A stretch of DNA of 64,000 bases from Sediminibacillus massiliensis (GTDB taxonomy: Bacteria; Bacillota; Bacilli; Bacillales; Amphibacillaceae). Within the stretch, counting starts at the first letter, position 1. Every line of letters begins with the position of its first letter. A program made the translations under genes and the position numbers. The notes beneath the pieces were generated by a model. The model made no database searches. It saw only the letters and a list, made by a program, of their open reading frames with translations, and was not told the origin of the DNA. Of this stretch, positions 8,127 through 16,108 are shown one piece after another. The stretch covers positions 3,795,079 through 3,859,078 of the forward strand of contig NZ_LT732535.1 in the NCBI RefSeq assembly GCF_900156915.1, written 5' to 3'.

Positions 8127-8519
8127 ATGAGAGAAGTCATATTTCTAATAGCTGATATCATGAATTATGCACATGATATTCTAATGGATACGTTTGGCAT
8201 TAACATGACCGATAAACAATTGCACTTTTGGATTATTGGTATTATCGGTATGATTACCTTTTTCTTTGTGTATATTGCTTTTAAAATAGTGGAGAAAATA
8301 AAGTGGAGTATTTCGTTGTTTGCTTTTATTTATACATTCACTGTGATGGTCGTGTTTGTGTTTGCGATAGAACTGCAACAGGCCGTGACGAACAGAGGGA
8401 ACATGGAACTTGCTGATGCACTTATCGGGCTCTGGGGTTTTCTTGTATTTTTTATGATCTATGCAGCAATTGCAATAGCTATATATATTATTTACTATTT
8501 GATCAAAAAAAGAAAATAA
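8127..8519 (+). CDS. Four-helix membrane protein with VanZ-like features
   Basis: The 130-residue product starts at ATG behind AGGAGGAG (8116-8123). Hydrophobic segments lie at about 1-20, 33-53, 60-82 and 98-125. The pattern TDKQLHF near residue 28 and IELQQAVTNRGNMELADALIGLWG near residue 80 echo the DKxxHF, E-Q and R-D-x-x-D-x-x-x-N/G signature of the VanZ-like family, but only distantly. No biochemical function can be given. It is monocistronic and shares a terminator with the convergent zinc-finger gene. Confidence 0.7.
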   Translation: MREVIFLIADIMNYAHDILMDTFGINMTDKQLHFWIIGIIGMITFFFVYIAFKIVEKIKWSISLFAFIYTFTVMVVFVFAIELQQAVTNRGNMELADALIGLWGFLVFFMIYAAIAIAIYIIYYLIKKRK

Positions 8520-8529
8520 GATAATTTCG

Positions 8530-8558
8530 CCGGCTCACCATACGTGTGCCGGTTTTTT
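8530..8558. terminator. Bidirectional terminator
   Basis: GCCGGCTCAC and GTGTGCCGG form a stem with one mismatch, followed by TTTTTTAT on the plus strand. It lies between two convergent genes and can serve both. Confidence 0.75.
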
Positions 8559-8564
8559 ATAGGC

Positions 8565-8762
8565 TCATGCTTTGTTCCAGTCTTCAAATCTTCCGCTGCC
8601 ATCACAACCTGTACAATGATAGGTTGCCGGAATAAAATCGTTCACAAGGGTGTTATATCCTCTCCCACGGCAATCAGGACATTTTCCCGCTTCTTCCATT
8701 TCTTTTACTCGCTTACGGTATTTCGCTTCTTTCCATTCAGAGATCGCACTAAAGAGACCCAT
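8565..8762 (-). CDS. Small DnaJ-type zinc-finger protein, 65 aa
   Basis: The product has an amphipathic N-terminal helix (MGLFSAISEWKEAKYRKR) and two Cys pairs, CPDCRGRGYN and CTGCDGSGRF, arranged like one zinc centre of the DnaJ cysteine-rich domain (CxxCxGxG twice). It should bind one zinc ion. Small stand-alone proteins of this layout occur in Bacillaceae, with unknown roles, perhaps protein or RNA binding. The gene is a single unit. Confidence 0.75.
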   Translation of the reverse strand: MGLFSAISEWKEAKYRKRVKEMEEAGKCPDCRGRGYNTLVNDFIPATYHCTGCDGSGRFEDWNKA

Positions 8763-8950
8763 CGTCTCACCTCACAATCCAGTTTTATTTAGGTGTTTGC
8801 AACAATTGGGGAATTATTCGTAAAACGTCAAAATATAGTTACTATATTTTATCGAGACAACAGAAAAACGTTACTGGAGGAGAGGTTAAAGAAAGCATTT
8901 TAGGTTTAAATGGTAATTACGTTCCACAATTAAATAAGAAATATTATTTT
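8763..8950. other. Intergenic DNA with coding-like but startless frames
   Basis: No gene can be supported here. One plus-strand frame is open for about 55 codons up to TGA at about 8953 and gives a protein-like tail (GEVKESILGLNGNYVPQ), but no start codon with a ribosome binding site exists. A second frame starting GTG at 8792 is open for about 36 codons, also without a binding site. It may be the end of a gene cut off by the adjoining repeat element. Confidence 0.3.
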
Positions 8951-9513
8951 TGAGGTAAACTGCGACATAGTGACATTTTATTTCCTGTTATTCTGATGAT
9001 TGTTAAGCGCATGTACTCGCTGCTGCAGAACACTTCGCTGTCAGGTGCTTCCTGAAAGTTTTGTTAAGGAATACCACATGTTAGACATACTTCTAAAATC
9101 ACTTATCACATGATCAGATATATATTTGCGGAAAAATGCGGCACTCCTTGAAATAAAGTCCGATTTTCTGCTCACGGTGTAAATGTATGGAGGTCTTTTA
9201 AGTCTTGGATTTTGAGGAAGCAGGGAGTGCTATTCCACAAAGGTCACCGTATTCTTCCTCCCATTTTTGTTAGGGAGAACCTTGTTAGACATATACCAGG
9301 ATCCCTTATCACCTAATCAGAAAAATTATACCAAGCTGCGGAAAAAAGCGAGACTCCAGGGGGAAAGGAACAGTCTGAAGACCCCGCAGGGCGCTTTTCC
9401 CGGGGACGCTGAAGCGTTCCCCACGGAAAGCGAGTATTTTTCCGCAGCGCCGGTTTAGCATTCAATCGGAAAAGGATGGTAGGAAGTCACACTGAAGTTG
9501 TGTAGCAGTTTAT
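8951..9513. repeat. Dispersed inverted-repeat element, copy 1 (about 560 bp)
   Basis: The left end carries TAAACTGCGACATAG (8956-8970) and the right end GTAGCAGTTTA (9502-9512), an imperfect terminal inverted repeat. The right arm (9335-9448) is itself a palindrome from GCTGCGGAAAAA to TTTTTCCGCAGC, enclosing GAAGACCCCGCAGGGCGC. The left arm is a decayed inverted copy. A segment with GTTAGACATA and a GCGGAAAAA start occurs twice inside (about 9079 and 9283). It closely matches the element at 18801-19268 in order and sequence. No transposase is encoded; it behaves like a non-autonomous element or a structured RNA repeat. Confidence 0.8.
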
Positions 9514-9630
9514 CTATATTGCGAAAAAGAGGGGACGTGTGACAATCTAAAAAACTTTAAAAAGTTTTCAAAAAAAATGCAAATAGGGGTTTTCTATTTT
9601 GCGGTCGGGGTATATGTATAATAAATAAAA

Positions 9631-9660
9631 CAAAAAACAGACCGGATAAATCCGATCTGT
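9631..9660 (-). terminator. Terminator of the LysM/NlpC gene
   Basis: ACAGACCGGA (9637-9646) and TCCGATCTGT (9651-9660) pair with one G-T, and the minus-strand read-out continues into TTTTTTG. It lies 18 bases past the stop of the leftward gene. Confidence 0.8.
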
Positions 9661-9678
9661 TTGTGTGAACGTTTTTTA

Positions 9679-10533
9679 TTACATGCGGCCGTAACCAGCA
9701 AAGTGGCTGCTCCAGTAGTTGCTGTCAAGGCTTGTAATTTGAACACCACTTGAAGCTGCATGAACAAATTGGTTGTTACCTGCGTAGAAACCTACATGAG
9801 AAATTCCGGCTTTATAAGTGCCTTTGAAGAATACTAAGTCTCCAGGCTGTGGATTGCTGACTTTAGTAGATTGATTGTACAAGCTTGCCGCAGAAGTACG
9901 ACCAAAGCTGTTTCCGGCTTGCTTACTTACATAATGAATAAATCCACTGCAATCAAATCCACCAGGTTGGGAACCGCCCCATACATACGGAGTACCGATA
10001 TGCTTTTTCGCTTCATTTACTATAGCTGATCCTGTGTTTCCAGAGTTGCTTACTGTTGCACTTTTTACTTGCTCGTTTTTAGAGCTGGATTGTGTGCTTG
10101 CAGTTGTAGAAGCAGTTTGATTGGAAGACCCGCTTACCTTCAATGTTTGTCCAACACGAATCAAATCAGAAGACAAACCATTCAAGCTTTTTAGAGTGTT
10201 AACAGAAGTTCCGTATTTTTTTCCGATAGCCCACAGAGTATCACCAGATTTCACTTTGTATGTGCTAGTGTTGGAAGAAGAAACATTGGAACTAGAGCTG
10301 TTGCTGCTTTCGCCGCTTCCAGTTTCAATTACTTGGTTTGGATAGATGATAGTACCAGATATATTATTAATAGATTGTAAGTTTTGTACACTAGTATTGT
10401 ATTTTTGAGAAATGCTCCATAAAGTATCTCCGCTTTTTACCTTGTAGGAGGAAGCTTCCACACTTGTTGTAAAAGCTGATGCAATAACCACAGATGCTGC
10501 TACCGACAATAACGTTTTGTTAGACTTTCTCAA
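9679..10533 (-). CDS. Secreted peptidoglycan endopeptidase: two LysM domains plus NlpC/P60
   Basis: The start chosen is TTG 10533, with AGGAG at 10546-10542 and an 8-base spacer; an upstream in-frame GTG at 10572 has no ribosome binding site. The 284-residue product has a classic signal peptide (MRKSNKTLLSVAASVV... to about residue 27), LysM repeats at about 29-70 and 92-134 (YKVKSGDTLW in both), a Ser-rich linker, and an NlpC/P60 domain with Cys195 (FDCSGF), His246 (ISHVGF) and His258 (FVHAAS). Such D,L-endopeptidases (LytF/CwlS type in Bacillus) cut gamma-Glu-diaminopimelate bonds in wall peptides during cell separation. It is monocistronic with its own terminator. Confidence 0.92.
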   Translation of the reverse strand: MRKSNKTLLSVAASVVIASAFTTSVEASSYKVKSGDTLWSISQKYNTSVQNLQSINNISGTIIYPNQVIETGSGESSNSSSSNVSSSNTSTYKVKSGDTLWAIGKKYGTSVNTLKSLNGLSSDLIRVGQTLKVSGSSNQTASTTASTQSSSKNEQVKSATVSNSGNTGSAIVNEAKKHIGTPYVWGGSQPGGFDCSGFIHYVSKQAGNSFGRTSAASLYNQSTKVSNPQPGDLVFFKGTYKAGISHVGFYAGNNQFVHAASSGVQITSLDSNYWSSHFAGYGRM

Positions 10534-10843
10534 TTCGTTCACTCCTAAATTTTTTAAGTTGATATTCCCCACTGGTTGAGTAAAGAAATATTTTTATATA
10601 AAGTCACAAAGCTGAGTTACGTTGTTTTTTGGATTATTTTGTCTCTCGATGAGAACTGAACCCAGTATAGCACGGATTTTCCAGTTGGGAAGGGATGTAA
10701 TAGTTTTGTAAACTACTTTAATCTGTCTGTTAACTTACCAAGCTAGGCAAAATATGGGAAAAGCCTTGAAAACATTGGGGTTAATGGAGAATATTGGGGA
10801 TTTATGCGTTTGGTGCTTTAATCTTCCTGTAATATTCGTAATA

Positions 10844-10878
10844 GTAAAATGGAACCTGATTTTGTCAGGTTCCATTTG
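10844..10878 (-). terminator. Terminator of the aldo/keto reductase gene
   Basis: AATGGAACCTGA (10848-10859) and TCAGGTTCCATT (10865-10876) are perfect inverted repeats. On the minus strand the stem is followed by TTTTACTATT. It lies downstream of the leftward reductase gene. The rest of the 10534-10912 gap shows only an A/T-rich promoter region for the LysM gene. Confidence 0.8.
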
Positions 10879-10912
10879 AAAAGTGGGTCATATTCTTTAC
10901 CCGGTGGGCAGC

Positions 10913-11809
10913 TTAAACAACATCTAAAGTCGCTGCTTGAGCATTTGCCCTGACTTGTTCTTGTGTCTTACATCCTGGAATCACGCTTGTAACGGCAGGT
11001 TGTTTTAAACACCAGGCAAGTGCCCAGGTAGCCATATCTACTCCCTCTGGCACTTCTGTTTGTTGTATTTCCTCTATTTTCTTCAGGGTTCGAAGTGTCT
11101 CTTCTTTATCATGTCGGGATCGGACATCGGTTTTATCGAATGTGGCACCTGGTTTGTATTTACCACTTAGATATCCGCTTGCAAGTGGGACTCTTGAAAA
11201 AACGCCAAGGTTTTGTTGCTGGCAGGAAGGGAAGATTTCTTCCTCTGGCTTCTGGTCCAGCCGGTTATACACCACTTGAATTACCTCTGCATTGACTTCA
11301 GAAGCTTTCGATGTTTGATATGCTTCATCATTTGTTTTAAGGGAAATACCAAGGTGCCTGATTTTTCCGGCCTGAACCTGCTTGTCCAGCATGGTCCACA
11401 AATCATCATTATTAAATTCTTCGTCACTGCATGAATGGGCTTGATAAACATCGATATAATCTGTGTTTAAGGTTTTTAATGAGGAGTCCAGCTGTTTAAG
11501 CACTTCATCAGCACTCCAGTGTCTGGTTCTTTCAAAATTCGAGTGAAAGTGATGACCGAACTTTGTGGCTACAATCCAATCTTCTCGATTTCTTCGGCTT
11601 AAGAAATCTCCGATGAAGGCCTCGGAAAGATGGTCGCCATAGCATTCAGCGGTATCAATCAAGTTGATTCCTTCCTCGCCGGCCGTGTCGAGAATTTCGT
11701 CGACTTCTCTTTGGGTGAAGTCTTTTCCCCATTCTCCTCCAAATTGCCAAGTACCGACACCGACGACAGAAACATCTAAATTTGTTTTCCCTAGTTCTCT
11801 GTATTTCAT
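10913..11809 (-). CDS. Aldo/keto reductase
   Basis: The protein (298 residues) is a typical single-domain TIM-barrel NAD(P)H-dependent reductase. The catalytic tetrad is visible: D52 and Y57 (IDTAECYG), K83 (ATKFG) and H125 (YQAHS). The C-terminal SVIPGCKTQEQVRANAQA matches the cofactor-binding part of the AKR family. It reduces aldehydes or ketones; the natural substrate is not predictable. The gene stands alone on the minus strand, with a terminator behind it. Confidence 0.92.
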   Translation of the reverse strand: MKYRELGKTNLDVSVVGVGTWQFGGEWGKDFTQREVDEILDTAGEEGINLIDTAECYGDHLSEAFIGDFLSRRNREDWIVATKFGHHFHSNFERTRHWSADEVLKQLDSSLKTLNTDYIDVYQAHSCSDEEFNNDDLWTMLDKQVQAGKIRHLGISLKTNDEAYQTSKASEVNAEVIQVVYNRLDQKPEEEIFPSCQQQNLGVFSRVPLASGYLSGKYKPGATFDKTDVRSRHDKEETLRTLKKIEEIQQTEVPEGVDMATWALAWCLKQPAVTSVIPGCKTQEQVRANAQAATLDVV

Positions 11810-12031
11810 CTTTTCACCTCATCATAATCTTTTTTTGAAAAAATTCCCTATATCTTCTTAATTAGAAATTATAGAACAATATGACGAACAGAAACAGGGA
11901 TAAGCATTGTCTGCTATAGGAAGGTTTTGATCTGGATAGAAATGGAAGTATCTCTTTTCCTCCTTTTTAGGCGACCAAGTATAAGTTATATTAATAGTGT
12001 CAATTCCAATAACCTAGAAGGAGAAATATCG

Positions 12032-12418
12032 ATGTTATTCAACCGTGTTCACCATATAGCTGTTATATGTTCTGATTATGAAAAATCAAAAAAATTTTAT
12101 GTGGACATTCTTGGCTTTTCAATCATTCAGGAAGTCTACCGGGAAGAAAAGGAATCATTCAAGCTTGATCTGGCTTTGAATGGAGAGTATCTGTTAGAAC
12201 TTTTTTCTTTCCCTGCTGCACCTGAACGTCCCAGTTATCCAGAAGCAAGAGGCCTTCGCCACTTAGCATTTGAAGTAAACAATATAGATGAAGCGAAGGA
12301 CTACCTCCAAGAAAGAGGGGTGAATACCGAGCCGGTAAAACAAGATCCCCACACGTCTAAGAGATTCACCTTTTTTCCAGATCCAGACGGTCTGCCAATA
12401 GAATTGTACGAAAAATAA
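12032..12418 (+). CDS. VOC (glyoxalase/bleomycin-resistance) family protein
   Basis: The start is ATG 12032 behind AGAAGGAGAAA; an open upstream extension has no binding site. The 128-residue product has the paired beta-alpha-beta-beta-beta modules of the vicinal oxygen chelate fold. Probable metal ligands are the His in NRVHHIAV, the His in LRHLAFEV and the Glu in PIELYE. It resembles the B. subtilis YwkD/glyoxalase-like group in length and sequence. The reaction could be lactoylglutathione-type, epimerase or dioxygenase; the neighbours do not decide. Confidence 0.85.
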   Translation: MLFNRVHHIAVICSDYEKSKKFYVDILGFSIIQEVYREEKESFKLDLALNGEYLLELFSFPAAPERPSYPEARGLRHLAFEVNNIDEAKDYLQERGVNTEPVKQDPHTSKRFTFFPDPDGLPIELYEK

Positions 12419-12477
12419 TATTTGACCGCCTGTTTGAATAACCTGTCTATATAGGTTTTCAGAGGAGACGGTTGAAG

Positions 12478-12939
12478 GTGCGGAAAAGAAATAATTCCCT
12501 GATATTCGTGCTTGGTTCAATTGGGATTGCAACGTTTGTCATTATCTTCCTCGTCTATTTTATTTTCTCGCCGGGCAATCAGGCAAGACGTGTTGTCGAT
12601 GATTTTAATCGCTATGAACAAGAAGGGATGTTCGCTGAGTCATACGGTTTGTTCCATTCTTTAATGAAGGAAAAGTTTGATAAGGGTCATTATATTCAAG
12701 ATCGCGCGCATGTTTTTATGAATCATTTTGGTGTAGAAACATTTGCTTATTCAATTGATGATGTAGATAAGTTGAAGAATTGGAGAATGGCAAAAGAGTC
12801 AGAACCTCTCGAAGAAGTCTTTAAGGTCACGGTTACTCAGGTCTATAAGGGAAAGTACGGTAATTTTAAAATTGTACAGGATGTATATGCTGCTAAGGAT
12901 GACAATAAGTGGACCATTTTATGGAGTTATTGGAAATAA
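12478..12939 (+). CDS. Membrane-anchored hypothetical protein with NTF2-like outer domain
   Basis: I chose GTG 12478 (10 bases after AGGAG); a TTG at 12472 is only 4 bases from it. The 153-residue product has a basic N-terminus, one membrane helix (about residues 8-30) and a soluble domain. That domain holds an amphipathic helix (QARRVVDDFNRYEQEGMF), then strands ending WTILWSYWK, an arrangement like NTF2-like/DUF4878 extracellular domains. No catalytic motif is visible and the function is unknown. It ends in a terminator shared with the convergent guaD. Confidence 0.7.
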   Translation: MRKRNNSLIFVLGSIGIATFVIIFLVYFIFSPGNQARRVVDDFNRYEQEGMFAESYGLFHSLMKEKFDKGHYIQDRAHVFMNHFGVETFAYSIDDVDKLKNWRMAKESEPLEEVFKVTVTQVYKGKYGNFKIVQDVYAAKDDNKWTILWSYWK

Positions 12940-12972
12940 AACAAGGCCCCCTCTAGAAGGAGGGCCTTGTTT
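12938..12972. terminator. Bidirectional terminator between convergent genes
   Basis: AAACAAGGCCC (12938-12948) and GGGCCTTGTTT (12962-12972) form a perfect stem extended by CCCTC/GAGGG-type pairing. It overlaps the stop codons of both flanking genes. Confidence 0.9.
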
Positions 12973-13441
12973 AGTATTCTACTTTGTTATCCTGTTTGAG
13001 CCATTCTTCAAATGGGGCATTCTTTTCTGACAAATCGATTGTATAAAATGGAATTTTTCGTTGCTCGTAGGTTTTGTTTATTTCTTCATAAATAAACTGG
13101 TCATCAAATCCTCCTGCAGCTGCCAACTTTTGATCAGCAGCATAGTAGACCTTTTCGACTCTTGCCCAATAAATCGCCCCGAGGCACATGGGGCAAGGTT
13201 CACAACTCGTGTACAGAATGCAATCGGACAATTGGAAAGTCTCCAGTTTATTACATGCCTCCCTGATTGCCTGGATCTCGGCGTGGGCTGTCGGGTCGTT
13301 GGAAGATGTAACTTTATTTTGTCCGGTCCCAACTACGATTCCTTGTTTATCTACAACCAGCGCTCCAAATGGCCCGCCATCATTGCGTGCATTTTCGACA
13401 GCTAACTGAATGGTTTGTTTTAAATATTTCTCATGATTCAT
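12971..13441 (-). CDS. guaD: Guanine deaminase
   Basis: The enzyme converts guanine to xanthine in purine salvage. The start chosen is ATG 13441 (MNHEKYLKQ): GGGGAG sits 9 bases upstream, and the resulting 156 residues equal the length of B. subtilis GuaD, whose sequence also begins MNHE. An ATG three codons upstream is too close to the binding site. Zinc ligands are H53 (TAHAEIQ, with catalytic E55), C83 and C86 (SCEPCPMCLG). The run CPMCLGAIYWAR and the C-terminal IPFYTIDL are specific to the bacterial guanine deaminase group. It is convergent with the preceding gene. Confidence 0.95.
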   Translation of the reverse strand: MNHEKYLKQTIQLAVENARNDGGPFGALVVDKQGIVVGTGQNKVTSSNDPTAHAEIQAIREACNKLETFQLSDCILYTSCEPCPMCLGAIYWARVEKVYYAADQKLAAAGGFDDQFIYEEINKTYEQRKIPFYTIDLSEKNAPFEEWLKQDNKVEY

Positions 13442-13636
13442 ATTAGTCATCTCCCCAAATCTCTCGGTGAAAAATCAAAATTGACACATTTTCCATATAT
13501 GTATTCAAGTTGGAATATTATTGTATCGCTAATTCAAGTTAAATGCCACTCAAACAAAAGACTGATTATTTTCACATTTCAAAAAGTATAGTAATATAAA
13601 GGTGTTCATATTTATTGGGGCAAAGGGGATAGGTGG

Positions 13637-14440
13637 ATGGCTTACATTGATGTTGATTCAGAAACAAAGCTTTATTACCAGGACGAAGGCGAAGGGAAGC
13701 CGGTCATTTTTATCCATGGTGTGATGATGAGCAGCAAATTCTTTTATCATCAATTTGCATATTTTAAAGAAAACTATCGGACCATTACGTTTGATTTACG
13801 AGGTCATGGGGATTCAAGCAAAGTAAACCACGGCCATACGGTTGCCAACTATGCCAGAGATTTAAAACTGCTCATAGAAAAGTTGGAGTTGAAGGATGTT
13901 GTACTTGTCGGATGGTCGATGGGAGCCTTTGTGGCGTGGGACTTCATCAATCAGTTTGGCACGGATAATATCAATGGGGTAGTGATTGTGGATCAATCGC
14001 CTTCAGATTATCTTTGGGACGGTTGGGAGTTCGGCGCATTTAACTTCGATACGATCAAAGTAGTTATGCAGGAAATTCAAGAAGACCAACGAATGTTCAA
14101 TAGTGATTTCATTTATGGAATGTTTAAAGATAAACCGTCCCCAAAAGAATATGAATGGATCCTGGAAGAAATGATGAAACTTCCCGCTTCTATTGCCAGC
14201 ACGATTGTATTCAATCAAACTGCCGTTGACTATCGGGGCACACTTTCCAATGTCAACGTACCGGCATTGATTTGCTTTGGCAGGGATGACAAATTCTTTC
14301 CTGTAGCAGCAGGCGAATATATTCAGAAGAAGATACCGGGATCCAAATTGGTCCCGTTTGAAGAAAGCAGTCATTGTTTATTTTTGGAAGAAACGAACAA
14401 ATTCAATCATGAACTCGATCAATTTATGAAGGGGTTGTAG
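13637..14440 (+). CDS. Alpha/beta hydrolase
   Basis: The 267-residue protein shows the alpha/beta hydrolase fold: HG oxyanion motif (IHGVMM, 27-28), nucleophile Ser94 in GWSMGA, acid Asp217 or 218 in FGRDDKF and His246 in SSHCLF. It starts at ATG behind GGGGATAGG. Related proteins include esterases, lactonases and non-heme chloroperoxidases. The zinc alcohol dehydrogenase gene follows after two bases, so the two are co-translated. A sugar lactonase partner to that dehydrogenase is an attractive but unproven reading. Confidence 0.85.
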   Translation: MAYIDVDSETKLYYQDEGEGKPVIFIHGVMMSSKFFYHQFAYFKENYRTITFDLRGHGDSSKVNHGHTVANYARDLKLLIEKLELKDVVLVGWSMGAFVAWDFINQFGTDNINGVVIVDQSPSDYLWDGWEFGAFNFDTIKVVMQEIQEDQRMFNSDFIYGMFKDKPSPKEYEWILEEMMKLPASIASTIVFNQTAVDYRGTLSNVNVPALICFGRDDKFFPVAAGEYIQKKIPGSKLVPFEESSHCLFLEETNKFNHELDQFMKGL

Positions 14441-14442
14441 TA

Positions 14443-15546
14443 ATGACGAAAGAGACCAAGGGGAACGCAGTCGGCAAAAATCAAATCATACCTGAAACAA
14501 TGAAAGCGGCTGTTTTGAATGAGCCGATGGATATCGAACTGAAGCAATTATCTGTCCCAGAACCTGCGGAAAACGAAGTACTTGTTAAAGTTATGGCAAT
14601 TGGTATTTGTGGTTCGGATATACACTATTATGAACATGGCAGAATTGGCCGTTATGTTGTTGAAAGCCCCCTAATCCTTGGACATGAATGCGCCGGATTG
14701 GTTGTTAAAACCGGTAAAAATGTTACTAAGTTTCAAAAGGGAGACCGGGTTGCGATTGAACCTGGTGTAACCTGTGGGACTTGCAGCTATTGTAAAGAGG
14801 GAAGATACAATCTCTGCCCTCAAGTCGAATTTCTGGCCACACCTCCAGTAGATGGGGCTTTTGTCCAGTATATCAAACATCGCGAAGATTTCCTCTTCCA
14901 TATTCCCGACAGTGTTTCCTATGAAGCGGCCGCTTTGAATGAACCGTTTTCTGTCGGCTTGCATGCAGCAAAAAGAGCTGACCTCAAACCTGGATCTACC
15001 GTAGCGATTATGGGAATGGGACCAGTCGGTTTAACGGCGATAGGAGCAGCAAAAGCGTATGGTGCTACAAACATTATTGTCACTGACTTGGAAAAAAACA
15101 GGCTGGCGGCTGCAGCTGAGTTAGGTGCGACACATACTATCAATGTGCTGGAAACAGACGTTTTGGCTGAAATAAAAGAGATTACGAATGGAGAAGGCGT
15201 AGACGTTGCGTTTGAAACAGCTGGTAATCCAAAAGCATTGCAATCAGCTCTCAGTGCTGTTAGAAGAGGCGGGAAGTTAGCGATAATCGGCCTTCCTCCA
15301 CAAGATGAGATTGGCTTGAATGTCCCCGCGATTGCAGACAATGAACTGGATATTGTCGGTATCTTCCGGTATGCCAATACATATCCGGATGGCATTAACT
15401 TCATCTCTTCCGGTGTTATTGATATGGATAAGTTAATTACACACCGGTACAAACTTGAAGATGCGAAAGAGGCGATGGAAACAGCACGAGTTGACAAAAA
15501 GTCTAGTATAAAAGTGGTCGTATACCCTAATGAGATGCCTGTTTAA
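14443..15546 (+). CDS. Zinc-dependent polyol/sugar dehydrogenase (sorbitol/xylitol dehydrogenase type)
   Basis: This medium-chain dehydrogenase (367 residues) has the catalytic zinc site C56, H81 and E82 (GHECAG) plus NEPFSVG, and a structural zinc loop with Cys 111, 114, 117 and 125 (TCGTCSYCKEGRYNLC). The NAD-binding Rossmann motif is GMGPVG. Sequence features place it with L-iditol/sorbitol/xylitol dehydrogenases that oxidise polyols to ketoses. It begins two bases after the hydrolase gene. In a window rich in xylose chemistry, xylitol or a sugar as substrate is plausible; the alternative is a general secondary alcohol. Confidence 0.88.
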   Translation: MTKETKGNAVGKNQIIPETMKAAVLNEPMDIELKQLSVPEPAENEVLVKVMAIGICGSDIHYYEHGRIGRYVVESPLILGHECAGLVVKTGKNVTKFQKGDRVAIEPGVTCGTCSYCKEGRYNLCPQVEFLATPPVDGAFVQYIKHREDFLFHIPDSVSYEAAALNEPFSVGLHAAKRADLKPGSTVAIMGMGPVGLTAIGAAKAYGATNIIVTDLEKNRLAAAAELGATHTINVLETDVLAEIKEITNGEGVDVAFETAGNPKALQSALSAVRRGGKLAIIGLPPQDEIGLNVPAIADNELDIVGIFRYANTYPDGINFISSGVIDMDKLITHRYKLEDAKEAMETARVDKKSSIKVVVYPNEMPV

Positions 15547-16078
15547 AAGAATAAAAAGTGACAGGAAACTTTATTTTTCAGAAAATTCGACCTTGACTTT
15601 CAACTGATATAACGATACATTGTTATTAAATGAATGGGCTTTCATTTTTTGGTTACAACTTGTTTTCATGCTGGTGTTTCCGATAGGCAATTGATTCAAT
15701 CGCTGGACAGACATTGCAGATAGCAGACTATTAAGGAACTTGAAAATTTATCGAAATCAGCACGAAATAGACATACGCTCAATAGTTGAAGCATCATGGA
15801 TATCCATAGGTCTGAAACAGGCAAATATGGACTGGAGTAATGGGTTCTAGAAAAATCACTTTTTTCATGAACAGCATCGATATCCGGACGGTCAAAAAGA
15901 AATTATGTCAACATTAGGCTTAATACTTAATCACACCGTCCGTTTATTATGCTGAATGGGAACGCAGATATTGCTACATAGAGAAGTTGAAAGGTCAGCT
16001 GCCCCTCCATGTCTCAATCCATGCCATATTAAATGGTATAGCGCTTTGACTCTTTTTTTGCCTATATATGAAAACAGG
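15547..16078. other. Intergenic region with coding-like remnants, no intact gene
   Basis: This 530-base stretch has no supported gene. A plus-strand frame ending TAG near 15850 reads like protein for about 50 codons (RSIVEASWISIGLKQANMDW). A further open piece around 15950-16045 reads KLKGQLPLHVSIHAILNGIA. Neither has a start with a ribosome binding site, so they may be remains of a decayed gene. TTGACT (15593) and TACATT (15616) with 17-base spacing could be a promoter. The family of the remnant is not recognised. Confidence 0.3.
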
Positions 16079-16095
16079 GTTTTATATTATAAAAC
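16079..16095. promoter_or_regulatory. Perfect 17-base palindrome overlapping the RBS of the keto-deoxy-pentonate dehydratase gene
   Basis: GTTTTATATTATAAAAC is an exact palindrome with 8-base arms and a single central base. It touches the CAGGAGG binding site and lies downstream of TTGACT (16047). It is well placed for a repressor operator or a local RNA hairpin controlling entry of ribosomes. Its A/T-richness means chance cannot be excluded. Confidence 0.4.
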
Positions 16096-16108
16096 AGGAG
16101 GTCTTTCG

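Noticed and set aside
9267-9458. Open frames inside the repeat element (also at 18918-19321)
   Set aside because: They arise from the GC-rich repeat arms on either strand, lack ribosome binding sites and do not keep a common reading frame between copies.
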